Below, piece after piece: positions 55,261 through 64,000 of a DNA stretch of 64,000 nt. Source of the DNA: Forficula auricularia (taxonomy: Eukaryota; Arthropoda; Insecta; Dermaptera; Forficulidae). The stretch lies in contig JALMQS010000681.1 in NCBI GenBank assembly GCA_024734495.1, forward strand, positions 7,039,542 through 7,103,541. The letters run 5' to 3'. Numbering within the stretch: position 1 is the first letter of the stretch; the number at the start of each line of letters is the position of its first letter. Under the pieces are notes generated by a model. That model was not told where the DNA came from. It ran no database searches and worked only from the letters and a program-made list of their open reading frames with translations. The position numbers and the translations under genes are program-made.

Positions 55261-55730
55261 CTTATTTAAACCTAATTTAAGGATTTTCACCTGATAAAAC
55301 ATGAATTATAGTATTTATCAAAAACTTCTACTCACGGAAAAAACCTATTTTACATTATTATTATAAGATTTTGAAGACATCACTTTTTCCTTCAAAAATC
55401 GCCCCTTAATTGTCTATCTCTGAGGTTTCGATTCTTATAGTCCTGAATATGATCTAATAAACTTTTGTTATCTTGTAGATAAACAATTAAGATGTAATTT
55501 TTGAACGAAAAGCTGATTTGTCATCAAAATCCTCATAATTTTTATGATTAATCGACAAATTCAAAAAATTTTAATTAATATTTTTTCTATTTTTAATTAA
55601 TTCTTTCAGATTGATTCATGAATCATCTATAATTAGAAAAATTAAAAGAATTTAGAATTTTCTTGTGTTTTCTATGACATTTCAGACTCTAATTCTGAAG
55701 TTGTCTTCAAGTTATTATAGAAATATTAAC
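55261..55730. other. AT-rich stretch, nothing recognised
   Basis: No gene, repeat or structured RNA recognised. Confidence 0.35.
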
Positions 55731-55733
55731 TTA

Positions 55734-55939
55734 AGGGCAGTTCTATGTTGGTTGGTAAACTCTTTTTAAACGTTGTCAAATGGCAAAACCTTAAAATTCA
55801 CCTTGTGTTCGATGGGATGGCCAATCAGATGACGGCACTTTCATCTGATTGGCCATCCCGCCGGGCACAAGGTGAATTTTAAGGTTTTACCCTTTGTCAA
55901 CCTTTAAAAAGAGTTTACTAACCGACATACAACTGGACC
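55734..55939. mobile_element. PIF/Harbinger-like MITE, copy 3
   Basis: Flanked by TTA. Long inverted arms (AAACTCTTTTTAAACGTTGT..., CCTTAAAATTCACCTTGTG) with the central GGGATGGCCAATCAGATGA pair; almost the whole 206 bp is a palindrome. Confidence 0.75.
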
Positions 55940-57080
55940 TTAGTCAAACCAAATTGACTTTGTTTAGTTGAACTAACGGCATGGTCTTTCAGGTCTTCCT
56001 ACCTGAGAGTGAGTGAAAGAGTAATTGGGGAGGAGGGGAGTCTATTAGTTCAAGACAAATTTTGAAATGTTTATGGGGTGATTTTTATTGAATGAAGACA
56101 GTATCTATTTTTAAAGGGACAGTGGGGTTGTTCAACTTAAAGGTTTTGTCTGCATAGATCTTTTGTTATTGATAAAGAGGTAATTTTGTTTTTGAATACA
56201 TATGTATAATTTACTATTGTATTTAATGTTATTGAATTAGGATATAATGATGTAAGAAATAATGAGTTTTTAGTCAAAAAACCCCACTTTAGCTGTTTCT
56301 TTTGACAAGTTTTCAACTATTATCTTCCATGAGGAATATTAAATGAATTATTCAACACATATTCTGAAAAAGTATTTTGTCACATTGAGAGTTTTTATGA
56401 ATAATTAAATTTCTATTTTTAAAAGGACTTAAGGTTTTTGAATTTGAAAGGGTTTTTTTTTGTTTGAAAAAAGTCTTTATTATCGAAAAAGTTAATTTTT
56501 CTTTTATATATTTAATTTACCGCAAGGTATTTTTCGTCATCTTTATTAGAATTTAATGTTGTAAAGTGTATTGTTTATTTTGTTTTTATTTTTTCAACAA
56601 AAAACCCCAACTTTAATTGTTTTCTTTTGTTCAAAATTTTAATATAAGGAGATAATTCACTTTTACAATGAACTACACATATGTATTATAAATTCCAAGT
56701 TTTTATTCCAGTTAGTTTACGAACTACTTTGCTCTGACAGACGTACAAACCAACAGTCAGATATCGTAGCGACATTAATAAGGTCCTACTTTTTTTTTAG
56801 ACGGAACACTATAAATGAAAATTGCATATGAATTCAGGTCCCCATCGAGGTACGCTCGAGTAATTTTAATGAGCTAATTTGTTGGTTTACGCGCAAATAA
56901 AAAAAATCCAACTAGCTAACCACTAGAGGATGTCAAGTTTTAGATTCATGAATGAATTAAATCAATTTAAATGACTTAATGGAAACCCCGTATCATTTAT
57001 TTCCTCTCCATTCAGAGATAAATTCTAATGATAACTTAATGAATTGATAATTCCATCATATCTATATTTCTTTAATAACG
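55940..57080. other. AT-rich stretch with a dispersed-repeat copy
   Basis: 56690-56815 matches the ACGGAACCCTAAAA family (CTCTGACAGACGTACAAACC, ending GACGGAACACTATAAA). No gene. Confidence 0.4.
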
Positions 57081-57460
57081 ATGAAATGGGACGGGAGGAG
57101 TCGAAAAGAGATCAAGTTGAAAATTGTTCAAGCCAAAATGAGGTTTAATTCAAAAGAAAAAATATTAATTAATCCTTCTCAACAATTAGTCTACCAAATA
57201 CGAAGTTCTGTGCTGATACTAACTAGATTGCACAATGTTAATGAGAAAAACTCATCACAATGCAAAAATTTATCATTAAAATTGTGCAATCTAGATGGAC
57301 TTTTAATAATAGCGATAGGGACAAGCTCAATTTTCCAAAATCCCCACACTGATAAGGGATATAGGACTTCAGAGGAGGGAAAGAATTGCCTTTGGATTGG
57401 GTTATATTTGGGTTAAACCAGTCTGTGGACTGAATACTATATGAAGATGAAAGATTAAAT
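57081..57460 (+). pseudogene. Internally deleted RTE-like copy
   Basis: WDGRSRKEIKLKIVQAKM corresponds to WDGRSENEIKSRIAQAKM of the 11266 copy. It then jumps to unrelated sequence (with a small AGATTGCACAATGTTAATGA inversion) and ends with AACCAGTCTGTGGACTGAATAC, matching that copy's 3' end. So 5' and 3' landmarks of the same element are present with about 400 bp missing. Confidence 0.72.
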
Positions 57461-57769
57461 TTCTAAATGACAAATCAGGGAGAGGAATACGAGCTCTATA
57501 TTTTATTCACCCTTTCCAAAATATAATTTTGTATAAAAATTTACTTGTGCTATCAGCTTTATCGCCATAACACGTGAGTAGTGTTTATTGATTGATTCGT
57601 TCATCTATTTATTTTTACTCAAAGGTTATCGTTTTATTATTTATTGAAATTTCTATATAGGAATATGTATTTTCTCTCATATTCAATCAATTCAGTTACG
57701 CAGATGATAATACTCTCCATTATATTCAATATTTGCAGAATAATCGCGTATAGACATAATCTTCGATTA
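57461..57769. other. AT-rich stretch, nothing recognised
   Basis: Unique-looking sequence between retrotransposon remnant and mariner. Confidence 0.3.
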
Positions 57770-58706
57770 TTGGGTTGGTGCATAATTATTGCGTCTTTTT
57801 TTCGCGACTTTTTTTTCTTTAAAAACTGGCGTGTATTGTTTAAATTTTTTTCATAAAAATAATCTTCTCTTTTCAGTTAATGAAAATGCATATCGAAAAT
57901 TATATCCATATACGCCGTCTATAGACTAAATACTATATGAATTCTACCACTTTACTATATGAGTTCTACCACTTTGAGAAAGGTTGAAATGCAGCAAACT
58001 CAACGAACTTTTCAACAAAAACCAAGTTGAAAGACGGTTCAAGAACTTCAAATCGGGCGATACAAACCTCGCAGATGAAGAAGGAAGAGGTTGTCAATCA
58101 AATTTCGACGATCAGGCACTTTTGGCAGCCAAGGTGAAGTGGACGAAAGCATGCCAACCAGAATGTTGGCCGAATACTTCAATGTGAACCATTCGTCCAC
58201 CGTTCGTCGTCTCAAAAAGCTCGGAAAAGTACGGAAATTGGCTGGATGGGTCCCCCACAAACTCTCCGACTACAATAAAGCGAATTTTCACCCATTTGCT
58301 GCAGCGATACGAGCAAACTCCATTCCTGAAAAATCTCGTCACTGGGGCTAAATCGTGGCTTCTCTACAAAAACGTCAAAAAGAAAGGTTTGCGTTTCGCC
58401 AGGTGTTTCACCCAAACGAATACCGAAATGCGTCCACTGTAAGTAGGCAATGTGGTGTGTGCCATCTTTCAACTAGGCTTTTGCTGATTGTTTCTTCGCC
58501 AAAAAGTTGGTTGAGATCGCAAAACCCTGCTGAATTCCAACCTATCTCGAAGTGGTAGGGCATAATATGGCGAATATGGATATGATTTTCGATACGCATC
58601 TTCAGAAGAGAAGATTATTTTTATGAGAAAAAATTAAACAAAACGGCAATTTTTAAAGAAAAAAAAAGTCGCGAGAAAAAGACGCAATAATTATACATCA
58701 ACCCAA
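57770..58706 (+). mobile_element. mariner element, inactive
   Basis: Terminal inverted repeats (TTGGGTTGGTGCATAATTAT and its inverse) extend to about 50 bp and are flanked by TA (57768-57769, 58707-58708). At 937 bp it is shorter than a typical 1.25-1.3 kb mariner. It contains a broken transposase. Confidence 0.88.
57984..58605 (+). pseudogene. mariner transposase, broken
   Basis: Across frameshifts: QVERRFKNFKSGDTNLADEE (first helix-turn-helix), RMLAEYFNVNHSSTVRRLKK (second), then KLGKVRKLAGWVPHKLSDYN, then FLKNLVTGAKSWLLYKNVKK. The last is the TGDEKW...YDN block; here the first catalytic aspartate is replaced by Ala. The remaining catalytic D and D34D region is deleted, and a C-terminal FFAKK-like piece remains near 58495. 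It cannot be active. Confidence 0.85.
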
Positions 58707-58789
58707 TAATAATTCGATTCTTCGATTTTTGTACACTCAAAAACTGGGGATTTAATGCAGGCAAGACTCAATGCTGACTAATATCTATG

Positions 58790-58942
58790 GACATTGATAG
58801 GAATCTTCCAGACATTTTCTTTGAATCATATTCCTTGAAGTTTTGCCAGAAATTATCTAATTTGAGTGTTACCCTGGATCAGACCAAGCTTGCAATGATC
58901 TCTTTCGACGAACGCTATACATACGCACAGCCCAATATTTAG
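58790..58942 (+). pseudogene. Possible non-LTR reverse transcriptase fragment
   Basis: A 50-codon frame to a stop: DIDRNLPDIFFESYSLKFCQ, then KLSNLSVTLDQTKLAMISFD. The second part resembles the region after the YADD box in jockey-like elements (LSVNPxKTxLxxF). No other motif present. Confidence 0.3.
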
Positions 58943-59600
58943 GAGCTATGAAGCATAAGCGAGGCTCGAGATATACTTCCACCGCCTACTCTATTTCCTT
59001 ATATCCCTTAATATGTCAAACAGAAATTAAATTTGTTCAACTATGGGATTCGTGAATATGTACTTTTCCTTTAAACAAATAAGCTGACATGTTCTGATGT
59101 GGCCACCCACTTGACTTTACCATACAACCTGGCTCCTAAAATTATTTATAATCATGTAGGGGGCGGTTAGTTTTTGCATTTTTAGACTTCTGGGGTCCCA
59201 TTGATTATGTATACAAAATTTGGTTGAGTTTTGTAAAACCCCATGATTTTCATTTTTTGACCCCCCCCCCCATTTTCAAGAGCTCTGACGGTATAAGCTG
59301 GGCTCGAGATATACTTCCTCCGCCTACTCTATTTCCTTATATTCATTAATATATCAAACAAAAATTAAATTTGTTCAACTATGGGATTCGTGAATATGTA
59401 CTTTTCCTTTAAACAAATAAGCTGACGTGTTCTGATGTGGCCATCCACTTGACTTTAGCATACAACCTGGCCCGTAAAATTATTTATAATCATGTAGGGG
59501 GCGGTTAGTTTTTGCATTTTTAGACTTCTGGGGTCCCACTGATTATGTATACAAAATTTGGTTGAGTTTGGTAAATGCCCAAGATTTAGCCAGAAATTTT
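58943..59600 (+). repeat. 600-bp dispersed repeat, two head fragments
   Basis: Copies 4 and 5 begin TGTTCTGATGTGGCCA at 59090 and 59432 and each stops after about 170 bp. The 340-bp unit from AGCTCGAGATATACTTCC through GTAAATGCC is duplicated in tandem (58960-59265 and 59290-59590). Confidence 0.6.
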
Positions 59601-60490
59601 ATTCGAAAAGGGACTCGAGTTTGATACTTATTCTAAACTGTGATGATCCATTTTCAACCTCCTTAATTTCCCTGCCTAAGTGATTGACTATAATTTCATA
59701 AGATACAATCTAAACATGCACCCAAATTAATTTTAATTTTATTTATTTAAATTTTAGTTAAGTTTTTTTGACAGTTATTTAAAAGATTAATATAATATTA
59801 GAGTGAATGAAATATAAGAAAAAATAAAATGGAAAAGATTTTTCTTAATAGTAAAAGAGGTGTTGAAAGTAAAGAAGAAAGAAACTTATATTATATAAAT
59901 TAACAATTTTTTAATGATAAATAGAATTAATAATAATTATAAGTAATGAAAATTATTTTGCTCTTGACCCTAATAGTAGTATATAAATTAGATTTATTGA
60001 TTAATTCAATGTCAATGTTCTAGAAGGAAATATCATAATATTTTATAAATCATGTCTAATTTATTAACTTGTTATGATTCTTTAGTAATTAAAAGTCTTT
60101 TATATTCCAAAGATCATTTTTTCTCCATTTTATAATATATCTTTTGTTATCCAAGCGCAGAGAAAAGGGAAGAATTTTGAATATAAAGCTGGTATAATAC
60201 AGCTTTTCTTTGGTTCCATTGAGCGAGATAGGCTCTATTATGGTATCTCCACTTTTTCCTTGTTAATTTTTTTTAATGCTGCACTTTTATCTTTTTTTAT
60301 TTACAAAATATTTGCAAATTATATCTTTTCATCTTAATGAATTAATGACCTATTATGTAATTCCACAATTGCTTTAAGTCTAATAAATCTGCTCTTTTGG
60401 GTACATATGTCCTTAGATTATTTTGTTTTATCTACCCTGAAGTCTCTTCAGACCTTTTAATTTAATTACCTACACTACGTATAAATAAAT
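59601..60490. other. AT-rich stretch, nothing recognised
   Basis: Strongly AT-rich, no supported frame. Confidence 0.35.
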
Positions 60491-60494
60491 AAAC

Positions 60495-61215
60495 TGACAC
60501 GTTCTGATGTGGCCATCGACTTGACTTTACCATACAACCTGGCCCCTAACTTATATTTAATATTTAATAGAATTATTTATAATCATGTTGGGGGTGGGGG
60601 GGCTAACTTTTGCATTTTTAGACTTCTGTGGGCCCACGGATTATGTAGGTATATAACATTTGGTTGAGTTTGGTACAAGAGCCTAGAATTTCATCCCTCA
60701 CCCCCATTTTGGGCTGTTAGTTTTTACATTTTTAGACTTCTGGGGGCCCACAGATTATGCATACAAAATTTGGTTGAGTTTGCTAAAATGGCCTAGATTT
60801 TTAATTTTTAATCCCCCCTCCACCTTCCTTAATTTTGGGTCGATATGCATCAAAATCTAATCAGCTCTTAATCTCAATGCAGCAAAACTACATGTGAAAT
60901 TTGGTTTTTATATTCCCACTAGTTTTTGAGCAAGCTGGTCCACAAAATTTGGTAACTCACAGACTAACAGAATAACAGACTAACTAATTAACAGACATTT
61001 TGACAAAACAATTATTTATCTCGAAAAATATAATTTTTTCGATGTTCACTTATTAAGGCTTTTTTGTAGACCAAAATGCCACGGTTTCACCCAATTTTTT
61101 TAATCAAAATACTTTCAGCCGTTTTTGAGATATTTCGAAAAAAATAAGCAAAAAAAACACTTTTTTCATGCACGATTACAATACATGACCATACCCTGTA
61201 TAGTAAAGTAATAAA
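60495..61215 (+). repeat. 600-bp dispersed repeat, copy 6 (longest)
   Basis: Begins CGTTCTGATGTGGCCATCGA and ends CATACCCTGTATAGTAAAGT. A 120-bp internal duplication of the GACTTCTG...CACAGATTATG part is present (60590-60660, 60720-60790). Confidence 0.65.
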
Positions 61216-62415
61216 AAAAATATTTTAAGCTAATTTAAATACAAATAAGATTTCTTAATATATTTCATCTGAGTTAACGAATTGTCAAAATATTGCAACA
61301 TATTTTTATTCAACGGTTTTAGAATTTTCTTATAGTTTGTTTAAGGTTGAAATTTTGTTTATATTACCCATAATTAATCATAACTATTTATTGAACACAA
61401 GCAACAATAATAGGTCCAATATAACTACTACGTGTCGATCGGTGGCTAAATTTGTTTATTTTTATCATTTTTGTATTTTTCTTTAGTTAGACAATTTTTT
61501 TTATTAATTAATTTTAGCAAAAATACCCCAGTTTATTATAGTATTTTATTTTTGGGTTCTCTTTCGGAGGGATTTCACTTAAAAAAATTCCGGTTAATTT
61601 CTTTTCTGATTCAAATAACAATTAAGTATAAGTTAAAATTTTTGTTTTACGTTCAGAGTTTAATTCTGTTCTCGGCCTCTCCCAGTAATCACGAAAATGT
61701 CAGTAATAAAAAATAGATAAATATAAAGGACAATACTTCGGAATAATCCTTATTAATAAAGGACGTATTGATTTATTTAGGTATTTATTTATTTATTTCT
61801 TAAGCTTTTTTTGATGATATTTATTCGAGAAGAAGTTACCCTAAAAACGTGAAACTTATCTAGGCCAGAATTAAAACCTGCATCATGAAAAGAAGAATAA
61901 GAGGGAAACATTTCAGGAGCTAGGTCGGAGTCAAAAGTACCTTTGATGCAGGTCTTGAAACACTGAAGGTCGTGGGAAAGACAAATGCCCTTAATAAGTC
62001 AATCGAATAGAAAATTTTAATAAATCATTAAATAAATAAAATTTATGTTTAATATCATAAATTAAAAGCTGTACATGAGTATAGTCAGTTGATTCCATTA
62101 ATCAGTTTAAATTGTGTAAATGAATCTCAAGAAATTCCTTTCTTTGCCATCTCATAAATTAGTTTTTAATAATTTAATTCTCCAACGTATACGACATCCA
62201 CCTTGATAAATAATTCTTCTTCATATTTTATAAGAAATTCTAGAGAAAATTATTAAAATAACCATTTTCGTCCATAGAAATGGGATATTACAGATATTTC
62301 GTGAGCAAATGACTAAGAAATCAGGAAAGCATGAGGGCTGACAAATATGTTCTTGTTTTGAAGGATACCTCCATTAATTGGACTGTGGAAAAAATATATT
62401 TCTGTCACTCTAATA
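61216..62415. other. AT-rich stretch with one retrotransposon scrap
   Basis: 61860-61985 is a minus-strand fragment related to the jockey-like 3' region at 50230. An 81-codon hydrophobic frame at 61471 has acceptor-like sequence before it but no homology; not called. Confidence 0.35.
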
Positions 62416-62423
62416 GATTAGGG

Positions 62424-63397
62424 CAGTGGTTCCCAACCTTGGGTACGCGTACCAGAACCGGTACACGGACAAGGAGCTACCGGTACGCGAATGATTTTAC
62501 AATTTAAAACAAAAATCTATTAAAAATTTGTATTACGAAAAAAGAAAAGAAATTACTATAATAACTAATAATCCATACATGTTAATATTTTAGTTAGAAA
62601 TTTCTTATCCATTGTTAGTGTTGTAATACTTTGATGGGATTTACCTAATCTACACCTGAATGTGTTATTTATGACCACCCCATAAAAATTTGGCACTTGC
62701 CTGTTGTGATGCAGATTATTAGAACTAGACCATCTGCTTGTCAGGACCCTGGAATTTCTAAGATAAGCGAATTACTACCTCCAGGAAAATTAGCAATACT
62801 TATATAACGAAAGGGCCTAAAATTCATAGTTAGTTTTCAAGAAATTATATATTGCGAATTATAACTGTGTCTGAGTTCTACTAAAAATTGTGTTTTGTGT
62901 TTCAAACATCTTTAAATTAATTGCATATTATTAATCAATAGTAATTGTATTATTCATAAATATTAAGAAGCTGTTAAGGTAAGTGTATTAAACTCAGGAG
63001 ATTTATTTAAAATTATTTTTTATATATCCTAATTTATTTTAATAAATGCTTGGCTACATGTTTCGAATACATCTCGTATTCGTCTTCAGACCATATACAA
63101 ATAAACTTATTCGTTGTTAAGAACACTAAAAAATTTACAAAGGGTATGATTAGTCATGGTTATAGTAGTTTACAAAATCTTAAAATTACTTACATGTAGA
63201 TCACATTACGCACAATCATAAATCAAATATTTTTCAAAAAAGAATTATCCAATCATTACATTTTACAAAAATTATTTTAATTTGTGTATGTATACCGGGT
63301 GAATTTTTCCCCATTTCAAAATTTTTGATTTACCTGTACGGTATCAAATTGTTTACAACGTACAGGTACGGTACTATAAAAAGGTTGGAGACCGTTG
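62424..63397. mobile_element. hAT-like element with nested ribozyme sequence
   Basis: Ends CAGTGGTTCCCAACC and GGTTGGAGACCGTTG are inverted, flanked by a perfect 8-bp duplication GATTAGGG (62416-62423, 63398-63405). Subterminal GGTACGCGTACC and ACAGGTACGGTAC are hAT-like hexamer repeats. No transposase. A ribozyme-bearing block (about 62990-63250) probably inserted into it. Confidence 0.78.
63050..63093 (-). ncRNA. Intact small hammerhead ribozyme, family I
   Basis: Minus strand: CTGAAGA, extra C, perfect six-base-pair stem II GAATAC-GAGAT-GTATTC, GAA, palindromic stem III ACATGT, A17, and stem I GGT/GCC (one G-T pair). It shares no arm sequence with families A-H, yet has the same core layout. 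No inverted partner is visible nearby. Confidence 0.75.
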
Positions 63398-63604
63398 GAT
63401 TAGGGCGATTAGGCGAATATGGTGATCAGCACATCATCAGATTCGGCAGGTGGTTAGTCATAAAGTCATTTGAAATAAATATATTGTTATTCAATTACAA
63501 GTAAAAATTAAGAAATAAATAAGAAAACACATATTCAGACAGATCTTACAAATATAGCCTATAACTGGTAAAGTAATTGAAGGACAACTCAGATGAGTTC
63601 AGAC

Positions 63605-63768
63605 CAAAGGTCAACCGGATTGGAATTAGGTGTACACCGTCTTTGGAATTATTTCGAATTACTTTGAAATTCATTAGATAATCTATTGTCATCTATTGTC
63701 TTCTGCTTGGAAATGAAAGTGCAAGTGGTAGTAGGTGTACACGATTTTAGGTCGAGGTTCACCCCTCG
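63605..63768. mobile_element. MITE with TIR CGAGGGGTGAACC, copy 3
   Basis: Perfect 8-bp duplication GTTCAGAC (63597-63604, 63769-63776). The left terminal repeat is diverged (CAAAGGTCAACCGG), the right intact (GGTTCACCCCTCG). Interior about 90% like copy 2 by eye. Confidence 0.82.
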
Positions 63769-63794
63769 GTTCAGACCAAATGTAGTACGACTGA

Positions 63795-63990
63795 CTTACA
63801 AAAATAGTGATTGAAACACGAGTGCTGGGGAAGAGCAAGAAAGGAAGACCCAGAACAAGATGCATCGAAGAAATTAGAGAGGTCGAAAAAAGGGGAAATA
63901 CATGGAATGGAATACGAGGACTAACACAGGACAGAATGCCATAGAGGCAAAAATACGGGACTCAACTAACACCTATCTAACGGTAGAAAA
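63795..63990 (+). pseudogene. Non-LTR retrotransposon tail fragment
   Basis: GKSKKGRPRTRCIEEIREVE and then GLTQDRMP in one frame correspond to the KRGRGRTRLEYFNQI...AGDRVEWR part of the 11266 element. It is a different subfamily and continues beyond the window or breaks soon after. Confidence 0.6.
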
Positions 63991-64000
63991 GGCTTAGGAC

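Noticed and set aside
58091..58599. Several overlapping frames on both strands
   Set aside because: All are shadows or pieces of the broken mariner transposase.
1..64000. CRISPR arrays, bacterial operons or prophage
   Set aside because: Tandem repeats here lack short regular repeats with unique spacers, and splice sites, SINEs and eukaryotic transposons show a nuclear eukaryotic sequence.

Overview
The window looks like a non-coding, transposon-saturated piece of an arthropod (most likely insect) nuclear genome. It is strongly AT-rich, has no long open reading frames, and is filled with eukaryotic repeats: mariner, hAT, PIF/Harbinger-like and TTAA-type DNA elements, Helitron-like ends, truncated non-LTR retrotransposons, tRNA-derived SINEs, minisatellites and many foldback elements. 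A captured piece of metazoan-type 28S rRNA fits this. I cannot name the species.

The dominant theme is a set of Penelope-like element (PLE) relics. At least nine sequence families (called A to I here) carry a compact hammerhead ribozyme motif. Most are head-to-head foldbacks: two inverted arms, each with one ribozyme, inserted as a unit and flanked by 10-13 bp target duplications. One copy (19274-20161) still holds a frameshifted GIY-YIG endonuclease of the Penelope type between its arms, which ties the ribozyme arms to PLEs. Another (4347-4926) holds a 300-bp piece of 28S rRNA between its arms.

Layout: 0-5 kb, Helitron-like end, TTAA elements, PLE-C copies and the 28S chimera; 5-9 kb, nested PLE-A and PLE-B; 9-12.6 kb, a possible terminal host exon, then a nested stack (PLE-D in a GC-rich inverted-repeat element; an RTE-like retrotransposon in a hAT element); 12.6-18 kb, SINEs and dispersed repeats; 18-21 kb, a convincing host internal exon flanked by MITEs and PLE-A; 21-27 kb, a large composite PLE-C, a 119-bp satellite with an inverted end, and PLE-H; 27-41 kb, TTAA elements, a locally duplicated block with a short signal-peptide-like exon and decayed copies of it, tRNA-like remnants, a 169-bp tandem repeat, a long perfect-looking hairpin, and PLE-D; 41-44 kb, a GC-rich host promoter with a first exon on the minus strand; 44-64 kb, more nested elements, a Helitron-like end, mariner, hAT and retrotransposon fragments.

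Host gene content that can be supported is small: a minus-strand first exon coding Met-Ala-Asp-Lys with a TATA box and CRE (42.4-42.9 kb), an internal exon at 18963-19136 (+), a possible terminal exon at 9941-10081 (+), and a short secreted-protein-like exon at 31263-31417 (+). All other long frames overlap repeats or look like chance.
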